Shown here piece by piece: positions 28,092-37,725 of a stretch of DNA of 64,000 nt. Location of the stretch: contig JAQWOH010000049.1 of NCBI GenBank assembly GCA_029245955.1, positions 1 to 64,000 of the forward strand, written 5' to 3'. The stretch comes from Fuerstiella sp. (GTDB lineage Bacteria; Planctomycetota; Planctomycetia; Planctomycetales; Planctomycetaceae). The notes below the pieces were generated by a model. The model did no database searches. It saw only the letters and a program-made list of their open reading frames with translations, and had not been told where the DNA came from. The position numbers were made by a program, and so were the translations under genes. Each line of letters starts with the position of its first letter. Positions within the stretch are counted from its first letter, which is position 1.

Positions 28092-30785
28092 TCAGGCTCG
28101 CAGGTCGCGTCGATGCAGCTCTGTGCCGAAGAGCCGAGACATGTCCAGACGCCGCAGGGCCACGTCGGCCACAAACAGCGTCATAGCGATCAGCAGCAGT
28201 AGCGGCCACAGTGGCGTGGCTGTGGAAGCCGTGTCACTTTTCAGTGGCTGGAAAACAGATGCTGCATCCGGCTCGAACGTGCCACCCGAGGACTGGGCGA
28301 TCGACTGCAGCAGAGCCTCGTTGGCTGTCCGCAGACGCAGCTCGTCACTGTATCCGACGATCAGACCACGCGACTGCTGGTACAGAGGCTGCCCGCCGCT
28401 TTTCTGAGTCAGCTGTATATGCCATGCTCCCGGTATCGCCATATCCACCTCCGCTTCGTAACGACCTGGAGCGGTTTGCTGAACATCAATAGATGCCGTG
28501 GACAGTTGAGGGTCAATCAATGAAAGTGTTGTTTCCGCCATGTTCAGGAACAGCCCATTGGAACCCACTGCGTCGATGATAATCTTACGGCGAGGCCCAC
28601 GCCTCTGGATGTCCACCACAAAGCCTTCATTCTCACTCCTTTTCATGCAGTGTCGAATAACCTGCGCCCAGAACTTGTTGTAGCCGTTCCAGGTCAGCCA
28701 TTCGGCCGCCCAGCGACTCTTCGCATCGGATGTAAATGCGACAGACATGCCCAGTCCGTAACGCCACCAGCACAACAGCGGGTCACCGGTCTCCGCCGTT
28801 AAAATGACTTCGCTGGTGGCTTTGGGACGCGTGACCACGTACCCCAGCAAGAATGGCGACTCGTCCAGGTTGACGCCGTCCAGCACGGGCGTGGAACGAA
28901 TAAGCATGGGCAGAAATGGATCTTCATTGATCGCAGATTTGCTGGCCGTCATCGTCTCTTTGGCGAAGATCTGCGGGATCGAATTCACATCTGTTGCGAA
29001 GTAGTAACGGCCGCGGCCCGCCTGCGAGATGCGTTCCAGCAGATTCTGATCTGCGTCTCCGATGCCGACGGTGGAAACCGTGATTCGAGAAGCGGCCATT
29101 TGATTTGTGATGCCGTCGAAGTCACCGGGTGTCGAAAGGCCATCGGTCAGAATAATGATATGTTTCAGTTTCGCGCTGGTCGACTGCAGCGCCTCATAGG
29201 CCTGCTCCATTGCAGGGTATAACGTCGTTCCGCCACCGGATTCGATTGAGGCAATACGGTCCATGACCGCACCTTTCTGTGATCCGCTGCGGATCTCGCT
29301 GACCCAATACGGCGAACCGTCGAACGCGATGACCCCGATCTGGTCTTTTGCGCCCAGCAGGTCGACCGCAGCACGAGCAGCGTCCTTTGCCATTTCGAGT
29401 TTCTGTCCACCCATGGAACCCGATTTGTCGATGATTAATACCATGCCCAGACCGGGTTTTTCCTTTTCTTTTTCGAAGTCACTGCGAACCGGAAGCACGT
29501 CTTCCACGACGGTCTTGTAATAGCCTCCCAGTCCGAATGACTCATCTCCCCCCAGCATGATAAATCCACCACCCAGCTGGCTGACGTATGCTCGGATGAC
29601 GTCCATCTGCCCGGATGACAGGTCATTGGCCGGGACGTTGGATAGAATTAAGACTTCGTAGTTCTGCAGGTCAGTCAGGGAATCGGGCATTCCCTCAGCA
29701 GGTCGAGTCTCAACGGCAATGCCTTCCTCGTTCATCGCCCATTCCAGATGTCGCGCCTGCTCCGGGATGCTTTCAATCAGCAAAACTCGCGGGCGTCCGG
29801 CGGTGAACACCATGCCGGACGCCATATTGTTGTCCAGGAGCGTGTCGTTGAACGGGACGGAATTCACGGAAGATAAATCTGAGGCGGCATCAGCAGGGCG
29901 CGAAATACCAGCGGAAAATTCGGTGGGCTGTTTGATCTGTTGAGTGAAGTAGAATTTGTTTTCACCTTTCCTGATCGTCTGCACTGCAGAGGCAATGCGA
30001 TAGTCCCCACTGAAGACTTCCACGACTGCCCGGTCATCGTGATTGGCATCGATCACAACTTCAATGCGGAAAGGTTCACCTTCAGCCACCTGAGCTGGCA
30101 CATTGACGGCTGAAACCTGAAGCTCCGGATCATCACGAGCAGGCAGTGAGACGGTGGAAATCCGTGTTGCGGACGACGTAACTGCGTCCATGACGCTGCC
30201 TTCTGTTTCGTTACCGTCGCTCAGCAGCACAATGTGGGGGACGAAATGCGGCGGAATTGCGGCGGCCGAAACTTCGACCACCGTTTGCAGGTTTGATCCG
30301 CGCTGCCACGCCTCCTTCGCTGCAGCGGCATCAGTTGCTGCAGCACCCGTCAGAACGGCTGACTCACGGACGGACCCAGGACTTCCGTCCATGTCCGACG
30401 TATCTGCGACAGAATGGATTCCCCTTTGAAATTTTCCCGGCACCGAGGCAAACGGCAGAATGGCAAACGAGTTTTCGTCCTGATCAGCAGTGGCCCGCGC
30501 AACAAAATCGTGGCTCTGTTGACGCCCCTCCGTGCCGACACTGTGGCTTTCATCCACAGCAAAAACCACGAAGACATCCTGCGTGCTGGCCAGCCGGTTG
30601 AGGCCGCACAGAGACAGAATCAGGAGCATAACAATGATGCAGCGCACCAGCAGGGAAGTCACCATCTGCCGCCACGGCAAATCGACCAGGCTGCGATAAA
30701 AATACAAGACCAGAACAGGCAGCAGCAGCACGGTCCAAAGCCATTCCGGCTGCGTAAATTCGAGTTGTGGCCAGACGGATGCCAT
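28092..30785 (-). CDS. VWA-domain membrane protein with GATase-like domain (BatA/CoxE-like)
   Basis: This 897-residue protein starts at the ATG at 30785. Two N-terminal transmembrane helices (about 15-32 and 42-62) are followed by a first VWA-like segment with a DxSxS motif (AVDESHSVG, about 75). A beta-rich domain follows, then a class I glutamine-amidotransferase-like fold (PRVLLIESIPEQARHL at about 330, GGGFIMLGGDESFGLGGYY). A second VWA domain with a canonical MIDAS (IIDKSGSMGG, about 450; TDGLSTPGD) comes next, and a last transmembrane helix sits near the C-terminus (PLWPLLLLIAMTLFVADVALRR). This architecture is common in planctomycetes and probably mediates metal-dependent protein assembly at the membrane. 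It has no operon partner here. Confidence 0.9.
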   Translation of the reverse strand: MASVWPQLEFTQPEWLWTVLLLPVLVLYFYRSLVDLPWRQMVTSLLVRCIIVMLLILSLCGLNRLASTQDVFVVFAVDESHSVGTEGRQQSHDFVARATADQDENSFAILPFASVPGKFQRGIHSVADTSDMDGSPGSVRESAVLTGAAATDAAAAKEAWQRGSNLQTVVEVSAAAIPPHFVPHIVLLSDGNETEGSVMDAVTSSATRISTVSLPARDDPELQVSAVNVPAQVAEGEPFRIEVVIDANHDDRAVVEVFSGDYRIASAVQTIRKGENKFYFTQQIKQPTEFSAGISRPADAASDLSSVNSVPFNDTLLDNNMASGMVFTAGRPRVLLIESIPEQARHLEWAMNEEGIAVETRPAEGMPDSLTDLQNYEVLILSNVPANDLSSGQMDVIRAYVSQLGGGFIMLGGDESFGLGGYYKTVVEDVLPVRSDFEKEKEKPGLGMVLIIDKSGSMGGQKLEMAKDAARAAVDLLGAKDQIGVIAFDGSPYWVSEIRSGSQKGAVMDRIASIESGGGTTLYPAMEQAYEALQSTSAKLKHIIILTDGLSTPGDFDGITNQMAASRITVSTVGIGDADQNLLERISQAGRGRYYFATDVNSIPQIFAKETMTASKSAINEDPFLPMLIRSTPVLDGVNLDESPFLLGYVVTRPKATSEVILTAETGDPLLCWWRYGLGMSVAFTSDAKSRWAAEWLTWNGYNKFWAQVIRHCMKRSENEGFVVDIQRRGPRRKIIIDAVGSNGLFLNMAETTLSLIDPQLSTASIDVQQTAPGRYEAEVDMAIPGAWHIQLTQKSGGQPLYQQSRGLIVGYSDELRLRTANEALLQSIAQSSGGTFEPDAASVFQPLKSDTASTATPLWPLLLLIAMTLFVADVALRRLDMSRLFGTELHRRDLRA

Positions 30786-31068
30786 TCGAGTTGCTGTCGA
30801 ATCCAGGTAATCGGGCGGCAGCGATGCCGCGGTGGGAGCAAAGAACGCTGTGCTGTGGGTAGGATAAATGTCGTACCGGGAATGTCCAATGAAGAATTAA
30901 CACGAGTACAGGGACATTGAAAATGCCTTGTTCAACATTCTGTGTTTCCGTTTCCCATTCGCGCTGGACATGTGCGGCTAATGTCGAATACTTCCGGCGA
31001 AACGTCGTCTGTCTGACGAAAATGGACCTGTCCGATGCATCTTTCGCTCGTTAAGCCTGTTAACTGTC

Positions 31069-31653
31069 ATGTTTCGACGTAAACGAGTTCTTATTATTCC
31101 TGTGTCTGCCGCTGTGATTATTGCACTATGTGGCTGGCGCATGATGAATCCACATGGGTTGTCGCTCGCCCTTAGCCAACAGCCTGAGATGCGCCAGGCG
31201 GCGCCGGTATTTCAGCTGTACGACCAGGAGTCCACGATTGTAAATCTGCAGGCTTATCTGCACCGGCACAGAATTGTGATCGTTTTTTTTGACGGTCAAA
31301 CCGGGCCTGAGGCGAATGAGACTCTGGTGACACTGCGCGAGTATTACCAGGCGCTGCGGGCTGAAAATATCATTGTCCTGGGCGTGTCGACCGCCTTGCC
31401 TCAGGAAAATCGCAACAATTCCAGCCAGCCGTTTCCGTTTCCCGTTCTGTCTGACCCTGCAGCCTCAGCTGCGGAATCGGCGCACCGAAATTGGGGATGC
31501 TTCATCGAACCGCCGTCGCTGGACAAGCCTCCCCGAACCCGGCCTGGTGTGTTTCTTGTCGATCGAGCCGGCCTTGTTGCGTGGCAGGGGCAGTTTCCAC
31601 GTCCGGAGTCGAATACCTCGTCTCTTGTGGCCCGACTGCTGGGCAGCGAGTGA
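31069..31653 (+). CDS. Membrane-anchored redoxin-like protein lacking peroxidatic cysteine
   Basis: This 194-residue protein has an N-terminal signal/anchor (RVLIIPVSAAVIIALCG) followed by an AhpC/TSA-like fold: APVFQLYDQESTIVNLQAYL, then RIVIVFFDGQTGPEANETL, VLGVSTALPQENR, FPFPVLSDPAA and PGVFLVDRAGLVAWQGQF. The position of the peroxidatic cysteine (usually T/SxxC after FFP) reads GQTGPEAN, so the catalytic thiol is missing. One cysteine remains in NWGCFIEPP. It may be a non-enzymatic member or use a different residue. The gene converges on the sulfatase with 22 bp between stops. Confidence 0.8.
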   Translation: MFRRKRVLIIPVSAAVIIALCGWRMMNPHGLSLALSQQPEMRQAAPVFQLYDQESTIVNLQAYLHRHRIVIVFFDGQTGPEANETLVTLREYYQALRAENIIVLGVSTALPQENRNNSSQPFPFPVLSDPAASAAESAHRNWGCFIEPPSLDKPPRTRPGVFLVDRAGLVAWQGQFPRPESNTSSLVARLLGSE

Positions 31654-31675
31654 AGATGCAACGATTGACAGTCGA

Positions 31676-33304
31676 TCAGTCCAGTGCCTTGAGGTACTTC
31701 ACTCCATAATCGCGAGGCAGCGGGGTGACGGAATTGGCGGCCGCCCATGTATCCCATTGAGCTGCAAGCCGCCGGACGAGTTTCGGATGTGTTGATGCCA
31801 GATTCGCCAACTCCGTACGGTCCCGCTGTATATCGTACAGTTCCCAGTCCTGTTGTTTGAGTGCCACGAGCTTCCATCGGTCCTGAAGAATCGCACGGTT
31901 CGATTCGTGCTCGAAGTACAGGGTACGTACCTGCGGTGCTGCGCCGCGCATCATCGGGACCAGACTTGTTCCGGGTAGCTTGATCTTTCCGGAATAGGTC
32001 GTTCCTGCAAGTTCGTTAATAGTGGGCATCAGGTCAATGATATGGGTGGGGCGATGGTCGATTTCGCCCTTGCGTTTTAGCCCGTCGGGCCAGTGAATGA
32101 CGCATGGTGAAGCGACACCACCTTCGTGCGTGTAATGTTTGTACAGGCGCCACGGCGTGTTGCTGGCGTTAGCCCAGCCGGAACCGGCACTGTGATAGGT
32201 ACCGGGGCCCCCCATTTGTTCCAACTGTGTGCCACGGTGCAGAATATTGTTGGGGCTGGATCTGATGTCGAAGCCGTGCGGATCCCATTCCGCACAGGCT
32301 CCGTTGTCAGACATGAACATGATGATCGTGCGGTCCAGCTCGCTGGAGGTTTTCAGATTCGCGACCAGTCGGCCGACGTTCTGGTCAATGCGGTCAATCA
32401 TGGCGGCGTAAATCGCCATACGTCGTGCCAGATCTGTGCGGCGGTCCGCAGGCAGGGAATCCCAGGCGGGATTCAATCCCGTGTTTTCTTCACCGTAGTC
32501 CCGATAAAGAGATCGGGGTGTCAGCTTGGTGTGAGACGGAATAATCTTCAGCTGTTTCATTCGGCCCAGTCGCCGCTCTCGAGCAACGTCCCAGCCGGAC
32601 TGATACTTATCGGCGTATCGAGCGATGTCTTCTGCGGGGGCATGCAGTGGGAAGTGTGGAGCGTGATAGGCCAGGTAGACGAACCACGGTTGGCTGGGAG
32701 TCTGTCGGGCTATGTCCAGAAATCGGACGGCATGATCCGTTACGGCATCTGTGCCGTAGAACTTTCCGTTCTGATATTGAAGTTTTGAACGCCCGGCGGG
32801 CAGTCGCATGTAATGTTCCGGATCCCAGAATGTCTGAGCACTTACCAGAGTTCCGTAAAACTCTTCGAAGCCGTGCTGCGTTGGATCGGGCGTGCCGAGA
32901 TGCCATTTGCCGGAAATAAAGGCACGATAACCGGCCGGAGCAAGAGACTCAGCAATGGTTGGAGCCTCAGGGCTGACTCTCCCACGGTAGCCAGGCTGCC
33001 CCAGATCAGCAACTTTGTGACCCACGCCAACTCGGTGCGGGTAGTGTCCGGTCAGAATGCTGGTGCGTGAAGGGCAACAGCGGCCCGTATTGTAGAAACG
33101 CGTCAGACGCAGCCCGTTTGTGGCCAGGCGATCAATGTTGGGTGTCTGGATTTCGCCTCCGTAACAGCCAAGGTCGCTGTAACCCAGGTCGTCCGCGACA
33201 ATCATCAGCACGTTGGGAGGCTTCGCCGCTTCGAGTGGGGTGGCGTCATTTCCCAGGGTCCGGAGTGTGAGTATGGCGATGCAGGAAAGGAAGTTCCTGT
33301 TCAT
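31676..33304 (-). CDS. Exported sulfatase (formylglycine type)
   Basis: This 542-residue family S1-type sulfatase has a signal peptide at the N-terminus. Metal and catalytic residues are visible: ADDLG (Asp38/Asp39), the CxPSR maturation site CCPSR at 76-80 (Cys76 would become formylglycine), TGHYPHR, SGKWHLG and MSDNGACAEWD. The C-terminal subdomain ends in the usual WKLVALKQQDWELYDIQRD motif. Such enzymes desulfate algal or animal polysaccharides or aryl sulfates; the substrate cannot be read from the sequence. The diiron-protein gene lies 21 bp upstream on the same strand, so they may be co-transcribed. Confidence 0.95.
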   Translation of the reverse strand: MNRNFLSCIAILTLRTLGNDATPLEAAKPPNVLMIVADDLGYSDLGCYGGEIQTPNIDRLATNGLRLTRFYNTGRCCPSRTSILTGHYPHRVGVGHKVADLGQPGYRGRVSPEAPTIAESLAPAGYRAFISGKWHLGTPDPTQHGFEEFYGTLVSAQTFWDPEHYMRLPAGRSKLQYQNGKFYGTDAVTDHAVRFLDIARQTPSQPWFVYLAYHAPHFPLHAPAEDIARYADKYQSGWDVARERRLGRMKQLKIIPSHTKLTPRSLYRDYGEENTGLNPAWDSLPADRRTDLARRMAIYAAMIDRIDQNVGRLVANLKTSSELDRTIIMFMSDNGACAEWDPHGFDIRSSPNNILHRGTQLEQMGGPGTYHSAGSGWANASNTPWRLYKHYTHEGGVASPCVIHWPDGLKRKGEIDHRPTHIIDLMPTINELAGTTYSGKIKLPGTSLVPMMRGAAPQVRTLYFEHESNRAILQDRWKLVALKQQDWELYDIQRDRTELANLASTHPKLVRRLAAQWDTWAAANSVTPLPRDYGVKYLKALD

Positions 33305-33325
33305 ATCGGAATCTGTTTCGTTAAG

Positions 33326-33895
33326 TCAGCTGTCGCAGGACCGGTGAACCTCGGCCAGCGACATTTGAACATCTGTATCAGGATCAACGTTATTGCTGCT
33401 GGACGTTTTGCCCCAATGAAAGACTCGTTCGAACCACGGCAGCCATCGCTCGTTGCTGACCATTTGCAGAAAGTAAACCTCATGGTCTTTTTCCTTCATT
33501 CCCATTTCCCAAAGCAGTTCATCGTGCTTTGATATTCCCAGCGAGCGAAAGTGCTGAATCATAACGAAATACTGGCAGACATTACCGCTCTCCAGTTTAC
33601 CGGCAAAGAAATAGGGCATGAATCTGCCAATCACATGACAGGCTGCCCCAATCAGTTTGCCAATGACGAAGTGTTTGATTTCCAGCCAGTGTGAGACAGG
33701 AATTCTGTATTCCTCCATGATCGCCAGGATGTGGCGACGGTGATCCCACTCGTCACGTTCGATCGACCGAACGTGCTCTCGTTCCGATTCATTCCTCAAC
33801 GACCTGGCGTGACCGACATAGGCGATGGCGGCGGCGCGTTCTGCTGAGTAGGCAAGCTGCAAAGACGACATGAGATCGGGATGATCCAGTGACAT
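33326..33895 (-). CDS. Ferritin-like diiron protein (COQ7-like)
   Basis: This 189-residue protein shows the full ligand set of a ferritin-like/COQ7 diiron site: Glu19 (AYSAERA), Glu49-x-x-His52 (ERDEWDHRRH), Glu102 (GKLESGN) and Glu135-x-x-His138 (MKEKDHEVYF). Helices 3-4 are amphipathic enough for monotopic membrane association, as in demethoxyubiquinone hydroxylase. COQ7 relatives hydroxylate quinone precursors, while others handle oxygen stress. No ubiquinone genes are nearby, so the specific reaction is open. It precedes the sulfatase gene by 21 bp, an odd pairing probably without functional meaning. Confidence 0.78.
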   Translation of the reverse strand: MSLDHPDLMSSLQLAYSAERAAAIAYVGHARSLRNESEREHVRSIERDEWDHRRHILAIMEEYRIPVSHWLEIKHFVIGKLIGAACHVIGRFMPYFFAGKLESGNVCQYFVMIQHFRSLGISKHDELLWEMGMKEKDHEVYFLQMVSNERWLPWFERVFHWGKTSSSNNVDPDTDVQMSLAEVHRSCDS

Positions 33896-34471
33896 AGTCT
33901 GTCGCTCCTGATGAAGTATTTTGGGCTGGCAGCACGGAACCGTTCGGACTTTTTATTTTACCATGAACCGCAGAGGCCTGGCAGAATTCACATCGGCATT
34001 TCCGGATCAATTCTGCGACGTTTGCCGTGCCCTGCCATGATTTCGTGACAGTGAATCGCAAATTGGACAACGCTGCTTCTGTCAACGGATTCCTAGCTGA
34101 GCAAAGATATGTCGCATCGAACGACAAGGGGGCCTGAGGACGATTTCCTGCCGTTACTTGCAGTTTAGACGGCCCGACAATGCCAACACCAGAAGTGGCT
34201 TCACAACCATAAGATGCAGGCACGAAGTGTGAGCGAGTGCATATCACGGGCGGGGTAACCAGAATGGCAGCTCATGTGCTGGCACTGCATACTGGTATTG
34301 AAACCACTTACAACTGTTTTCTGCATTGTAGACACCAGTACGGCACAAGGGGAGGACTCTGCAATTAGCCTCCTGTAGCTTCTGGATTGCCGCCCGTCAG
34401 ACAATTAGACTGAATGCGAAGGCCGCTCGGTCCTCTATAGTCTCCATTACTCATAGAAGGTAACGACGTCG
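33896..34471. other. Intergenic divergent promoter region
   Basis: This 576-bp gap lies between the divergent COQ7-like and sialate esterase genes. It should hold both promoters. No open frame shows domain similarity, and no RNA structure or binding site could be recognised. Confidence 0.4.
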
Positions 34472-36004
34472 ATGATGATACAATTTTCAGGCAACTTGTC
34501 CTGCAGGCCTCGTTTGCTGGTGGCCGTGACGCTGCTGGCCATGGCTGGCAGTGCAACAGCTGACATTCAGCTGCCCAATATCTTTAGCGACTCTATGGTA
34601 CTGCAGCGAGACCGGGAGAACCGTGTCTGGGGACATGCAGATGCGGGAGAAAATGTGACCGTGACCATCGGGGACCAGTTTCACAGGGCCGTCGCGGATG
34701 ATGCCGGCAACTGGCACGTCATGCTGTCGCCTCTGTCCCCGGGGGATCCGTTGACGATGACGGTCAAGGGAAACAATGAGGTTGAATTTGAAGATGTATT
34801 GGTGGGTGAAGTCTGGATATGTTCCGGCCAGTCAAATATGGCGATGACCGTCAACAACAGTAACGATGCTGATCTGGAACGAGCTGCGGCAGAGTTCCCT
34901 CAGATTCGCATGATTAACTTCCCGCGTATGGGGACTCAGGAACCGGTCTGGAGCCACAAAGGTTCATCATGGATGGTGTGTTCACCGGAGACGGTGGGGC
35001 AGTTCTCTGCCGTCGGCTACTTCTTCGGACGACAGCTTTACCAGACGATCGACGTTCCCATTGGTCTGATCAACAATGCATGGGGCGGGTCTGCATGTGA
35101 AGCGTGGATCAATCGTGATCTTCTGACAGCTGATCCGGCGTATCAGCCAATGCTGGAACGCTGGAATGCCATGCAGAACAGCTACGCTGCACTGAAAGCC
35201 AAGTCTTCTCTTAATGACGCCGAAAAGAAACAGCTTGCCGGTCTTCAAAGACAGCTGAGCGGTAATCACAATCCATCAAATATCTACAACGGGGTGCTGA
35301 AGTCACACCTGGGCTACGGAATTCGTGGAGCAATCTGGTACCAGGGAGAGTCGAACGCGAGTCGCGCCTACCAGTACCGAGATCTTTTTCCGTTGATGAT
35401 TTCCAGTTGGCGGGACGAGTGGGGGCAAGGCGACTTTCCGTTTTACTGGGTGCAGTTGGCCGATTTCCGAAACGAATCCGAGGACCCGGGCGAGAGCAGC
35501 TGGGCTGAGCTGCGGGAAGCTCAGACGATGACGATGGACAAACTGGACAACACGGGCGAAGCGGTGATCATTGACACCGGAGAAGGCTACGACATTCATC
35601 CCAAAGACAAGCAGACTGTTGGTCGTCGATTGGCTCGCTGGGCGCTTGCGAAGCAGTATGGGGTCAACATTCCGTGTCAGAGTCCCCGATACAGGTCAAT
35701 GGAAGTGTCAGGGAACAGTATCACGCTGACGTTCGATCATGTGCATAATGGCTGGCGGCCGTTTGATGTGCGTGAGGCCCGTGGATTTGCTATCGCGGGT
35801 GGCGATCAGAAGTTCGTCTGGGCAGACGCGAAGCTTCTGAAAGATGGACGCCTGCAGGTGTCCAGCACTGAGGTCGCGGCTCCCGTTGCCGTGCGCTACG
35901 GGTGGGCAGAAAACCCCGTGCTGAACATGTTCAACAATTCCGGATTGCCGCTGACGCCGTTTCGTACGGACGAATGGCCTGGTCTGACTGTCGACGCCAA
36001 ATAG
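34472..36004 (+). CDS. Sialate O-acetylesterase (SASA family)
   Basis: This 510-residue exported enzyme has a signal peptide (LLVAVTLLAMAGSATA, cleavage near residue 30). A beta-sandwich precedes the SGNH-type catalytic domain. The nucleophile motif is CSGQSNMAM (Ser121). The oxyanion/Asn-Gly region is GLINNAWGGSACEAWI, the second block is IWYQGESNA, and the catalytic Asp-x-His is GYDIHPKDK. The family removes O-acetyl groups from sialic acids, or acetyl groups from xylan and other sugars in environmental bacteria. It is transcribed alone, with a hairpin pair shortly after the stop. Confidence 0.93.
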   Translation: MMIQFSGNLSCRPRLLVAVTLLAMAGSATADIQLPNIFSDSMVLQRDRENRVWGHADAGENVTVTIGDQFHRAVADDAGNWHVMLSPLSPGDPLTMTVKGNNEVEFEDVLVGEVWICSGQSNMAMTVNNSNDADLERAAAEFPQIRMINFPRMGTQEPVWSHKGSSWMVCSPETVGQFSAVGYFFGRQLYQTIDVPIGLINNAWGGSACEAWINRDLLTADPAYQPMLERWNAMQNSYAALKAKSSLNDAEKKQLAGLQRQLSGNHNPSNIYNGVLKSHLGYGIRGAIWYQGESNASRAYQYRDLFPLMISSWRDEWGQGDFPFYWVQLADFRNESEDPGESSWAELREAQTMTMDKLDNTGEAVIIDTGEGYDIHPKDKQTVGRRLARWALAKQYGVNIPCQSPRYRSMEVSGNSITLTFDHVHNGWRPFDVREARGFAIAGGDQKFVWADAKLLKDGRLQVSSTEVAAPVAVRYGWAENPVLNMFNNSGLPLTPFRTDEWPGLTVDAK

Positions 36005-36020
36005 AAGGTTGATGTGACGG

Positions 36021-36064
36021 CCGGGACAACGCCGGACGTTGTTCCGGCGCGTTTGTTGAACGCG
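36021..36064 (+). terminator. Tandem hairpins after the sialate esterase gene
   Basis: Two adjacent inverted repeats follow the stop at 36004. The first stem is CCGGGACAACG (36021-36031) pairing with CGTTGTTCCGG (36037-36047), 11 bp with one G-T wobble and a 5-base loop. The second is CGCGTT (36048-36053) with AACGCG (36059-36064), a perfect 6-bp stem with a 5-base loop. There is no T tract, so it may be a weak or bidirectional terminator between the convergent genes or an mRNA 3'-end stabiliser. Confidence 0.5.
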
Positions 36065-36168
36065 TGTGCGGACAACTCCGTGGCGGGAACCGCAATGCGG
36101 GGATCGGGTGGCTGTGTCTCTGCTAATTCGACCATCGACGAATCCGGCCGGTTTGTGCAGCTTGCAAC

Positions 36169-37428
36169 CTACAGCAGTTCGCGAATTGGTTCGCGGTGGT
36201 CCACGAGGTACTGCGGTCGCCCCGAGGAGTCCGTGATCGTGGTTTTTCTTACGTCTATTCCCAGGTTGTGATAGACTGTCGCGAAGACCTCCTGCAAATG
36301 AACAGGCCGGTCAACCACACGCTCGGCATTTCGATTCGAAGCGCCGATGACCTGGCCCATTGTCATTCCCCCTCCGGCGATGAAGCACATAGCAACTTCC
36401 AGCCAGTGGTCGCGTCCGCCTTTGTTGCCGTTGACGCGCGGCGTGCGAGCGAACTCACCCCACATGACAACAGTTACGTCCTTGTCCATTCCTCGGTTGT
36501 GCAGGTCCTGCAGCAGCGCGCTCATGGCGATGTCAAGCTTTGGCAACTGGCCTTTCAGATGACCGAAGTTGTTGCTGTGGGTGTCCCAACTGCCCCAGTT
36601 GAAATTCACGGCACGAACGCCGGCTTCCACCAGACGGCGAGCCGTCAGGAACATCTTTCCGTCCTTGCCGTATCGTTCTCGCAGGCGTGGGTCTTCTTTG
36701 TCCAGATCGAGCGCATCTGCAACTCGACCTGAAGTGACGACATCAACGGCCTGCTGTGTGTAGGAATCCAGAGCCGTCATCTGACCGCTCTGGTCCACGT
36801 CCCGACACAGATTGTCGACTCCCTGCAGCAGTTCGGTCCGCGAACGCAGACGATCAGCGGTCACGGCAGCATTCAGCCTCAGTTCTCCGCCTTTCGGACG
36901 GTACGGCTGGAAGACGGAGCCAAGGTATCCAACATAGCTGCCGTTATATCCAACAAATGGTGGCGCTCCTGTTCCGGTACTACCCTGCAGTCGGGACACG
37001 ACACTGCCAACGGAAGGGCGGCCGCCGGAACCCTGCAGATTGCTTCTGGGGTACCCGGTCTGCGTGGGGTAATCACTGTGGTCCGAAATCGAGCCGGTCA
37101 GGGACCGAATGAGAGCGTACCTGTCAGCAGACTGGGCGAGCATCGGGAAGTGCTCACAGATGTCCATGCCGGGAATGTTTGTCGTGACAGGATTGAATTC
37201 GCCGCGAAATTCGCGCGCAGCGTCAGGCTTCAGATCAAACGTATCAATGTGAGAGGGGCCACCAGCAAGGTGGATGTTTATGACCGCTTTGTGCGACGAT
37301 GTGTTCTGAGCGGCCTCTGCGCGAAGCAGATCGGCTAAGGTGAGTCCGCCCACCCCCAGCGCTCCGACTTGCAGGAAATTTCGGCGTGTGCTGCCACCCC
37401 GTATGGGGGCCTTTTGTGAGTTTGACAT
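36169..37428 (-). CDS. Orphan DUF1501 family exported protein
   Basis: This 419-residue protein starts at the ATG at 37428 (another in frame at 37440). The signal contains STRRNFLQVGALGVGGL, a Tat motif. DUF1501 blocks include INIHLAGGPSHIDTFDLKPDA, FLTARRLVEAGVRAVNFNWG, SWDTHSNNFGHLK, MWGEFARTPRVNGNKGGRDHW and VFATVYHNLGIDV. The central pattern closely matches the 51.0-kb copy (PSVGSVVSRLQG, DRLRSRTELLQGVD), so these two are nearer to each other than to the 2.5, 23.8 and 46.6 kb copies. No DUF1549/1553 partner is adjacent, which is unusual for the family. Confidence 0.92.
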   Translation of the reverse strand: MSNSQKAPIRGGSTRRNFLQVGALGVGGLTLADLLRAEAAQNTSSHKAVINIHLAGGPSHIDTFDLKPDAAREFRGEFNPVTTNIPGMDICEHFPMLAQSADRYALIRSLTGSISDHSDYPTQTGYPRSNLQGSGGRPSVGSVVSRLQGSTGTGAPPFVGYNGSYVGYLGSVFQPYRPKGGELRLNAAVTADRLRSRTELLQGVDNLCRDVDQSGQMTALDSYTQQAVDVVTSGRVADALDLDKEDPRLRERYGKDGKMFLTARRLVEAGVRAVNFNWGSWDTHSNNFGHLKGQLPKLDIAMSALLQDLHNRGMDKDVTVVMWGEFARTPRVNGNKGGRDHWLEVAMCFIAGGGMTMGQVIGASNRNAERVVDRPVHLQEVFATVYHNLGIDVRKTTITDSSGRPQYLVDHREPIRELL

Positions 37429-37725
37429 GATCGAGAACATACCGCGGCTCCTGGCTGGGTTGGTATAGACACGTCACTGGCCAGGTTTTATACGATCTGC
37501 AGCCTGATGGCTCAAGAGTTCCCGGTGATTCGGTTGTTCAGGTTCGAATGAGATGGGTCCGGCCGCAGGAAAATCCTGATCGCGACATCATGCATTTCCT
37601 GAAAAAAGAAACGTTGCACAACGAAACGGCAGGAAGCCGAACTGGTTTGCAGTTAATGTGCCAGGCACTGTAACACACAGACGCACCGGCCCTGCCGGCA
37701 TACCATTCACAAGACAGACGATATA

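Noticed and set aside
37500..37570. Possible tRNA suggested by a GGTTCGAAT motif
   Set aside because: No acceptor stem or anticodon arm could be folded around it.
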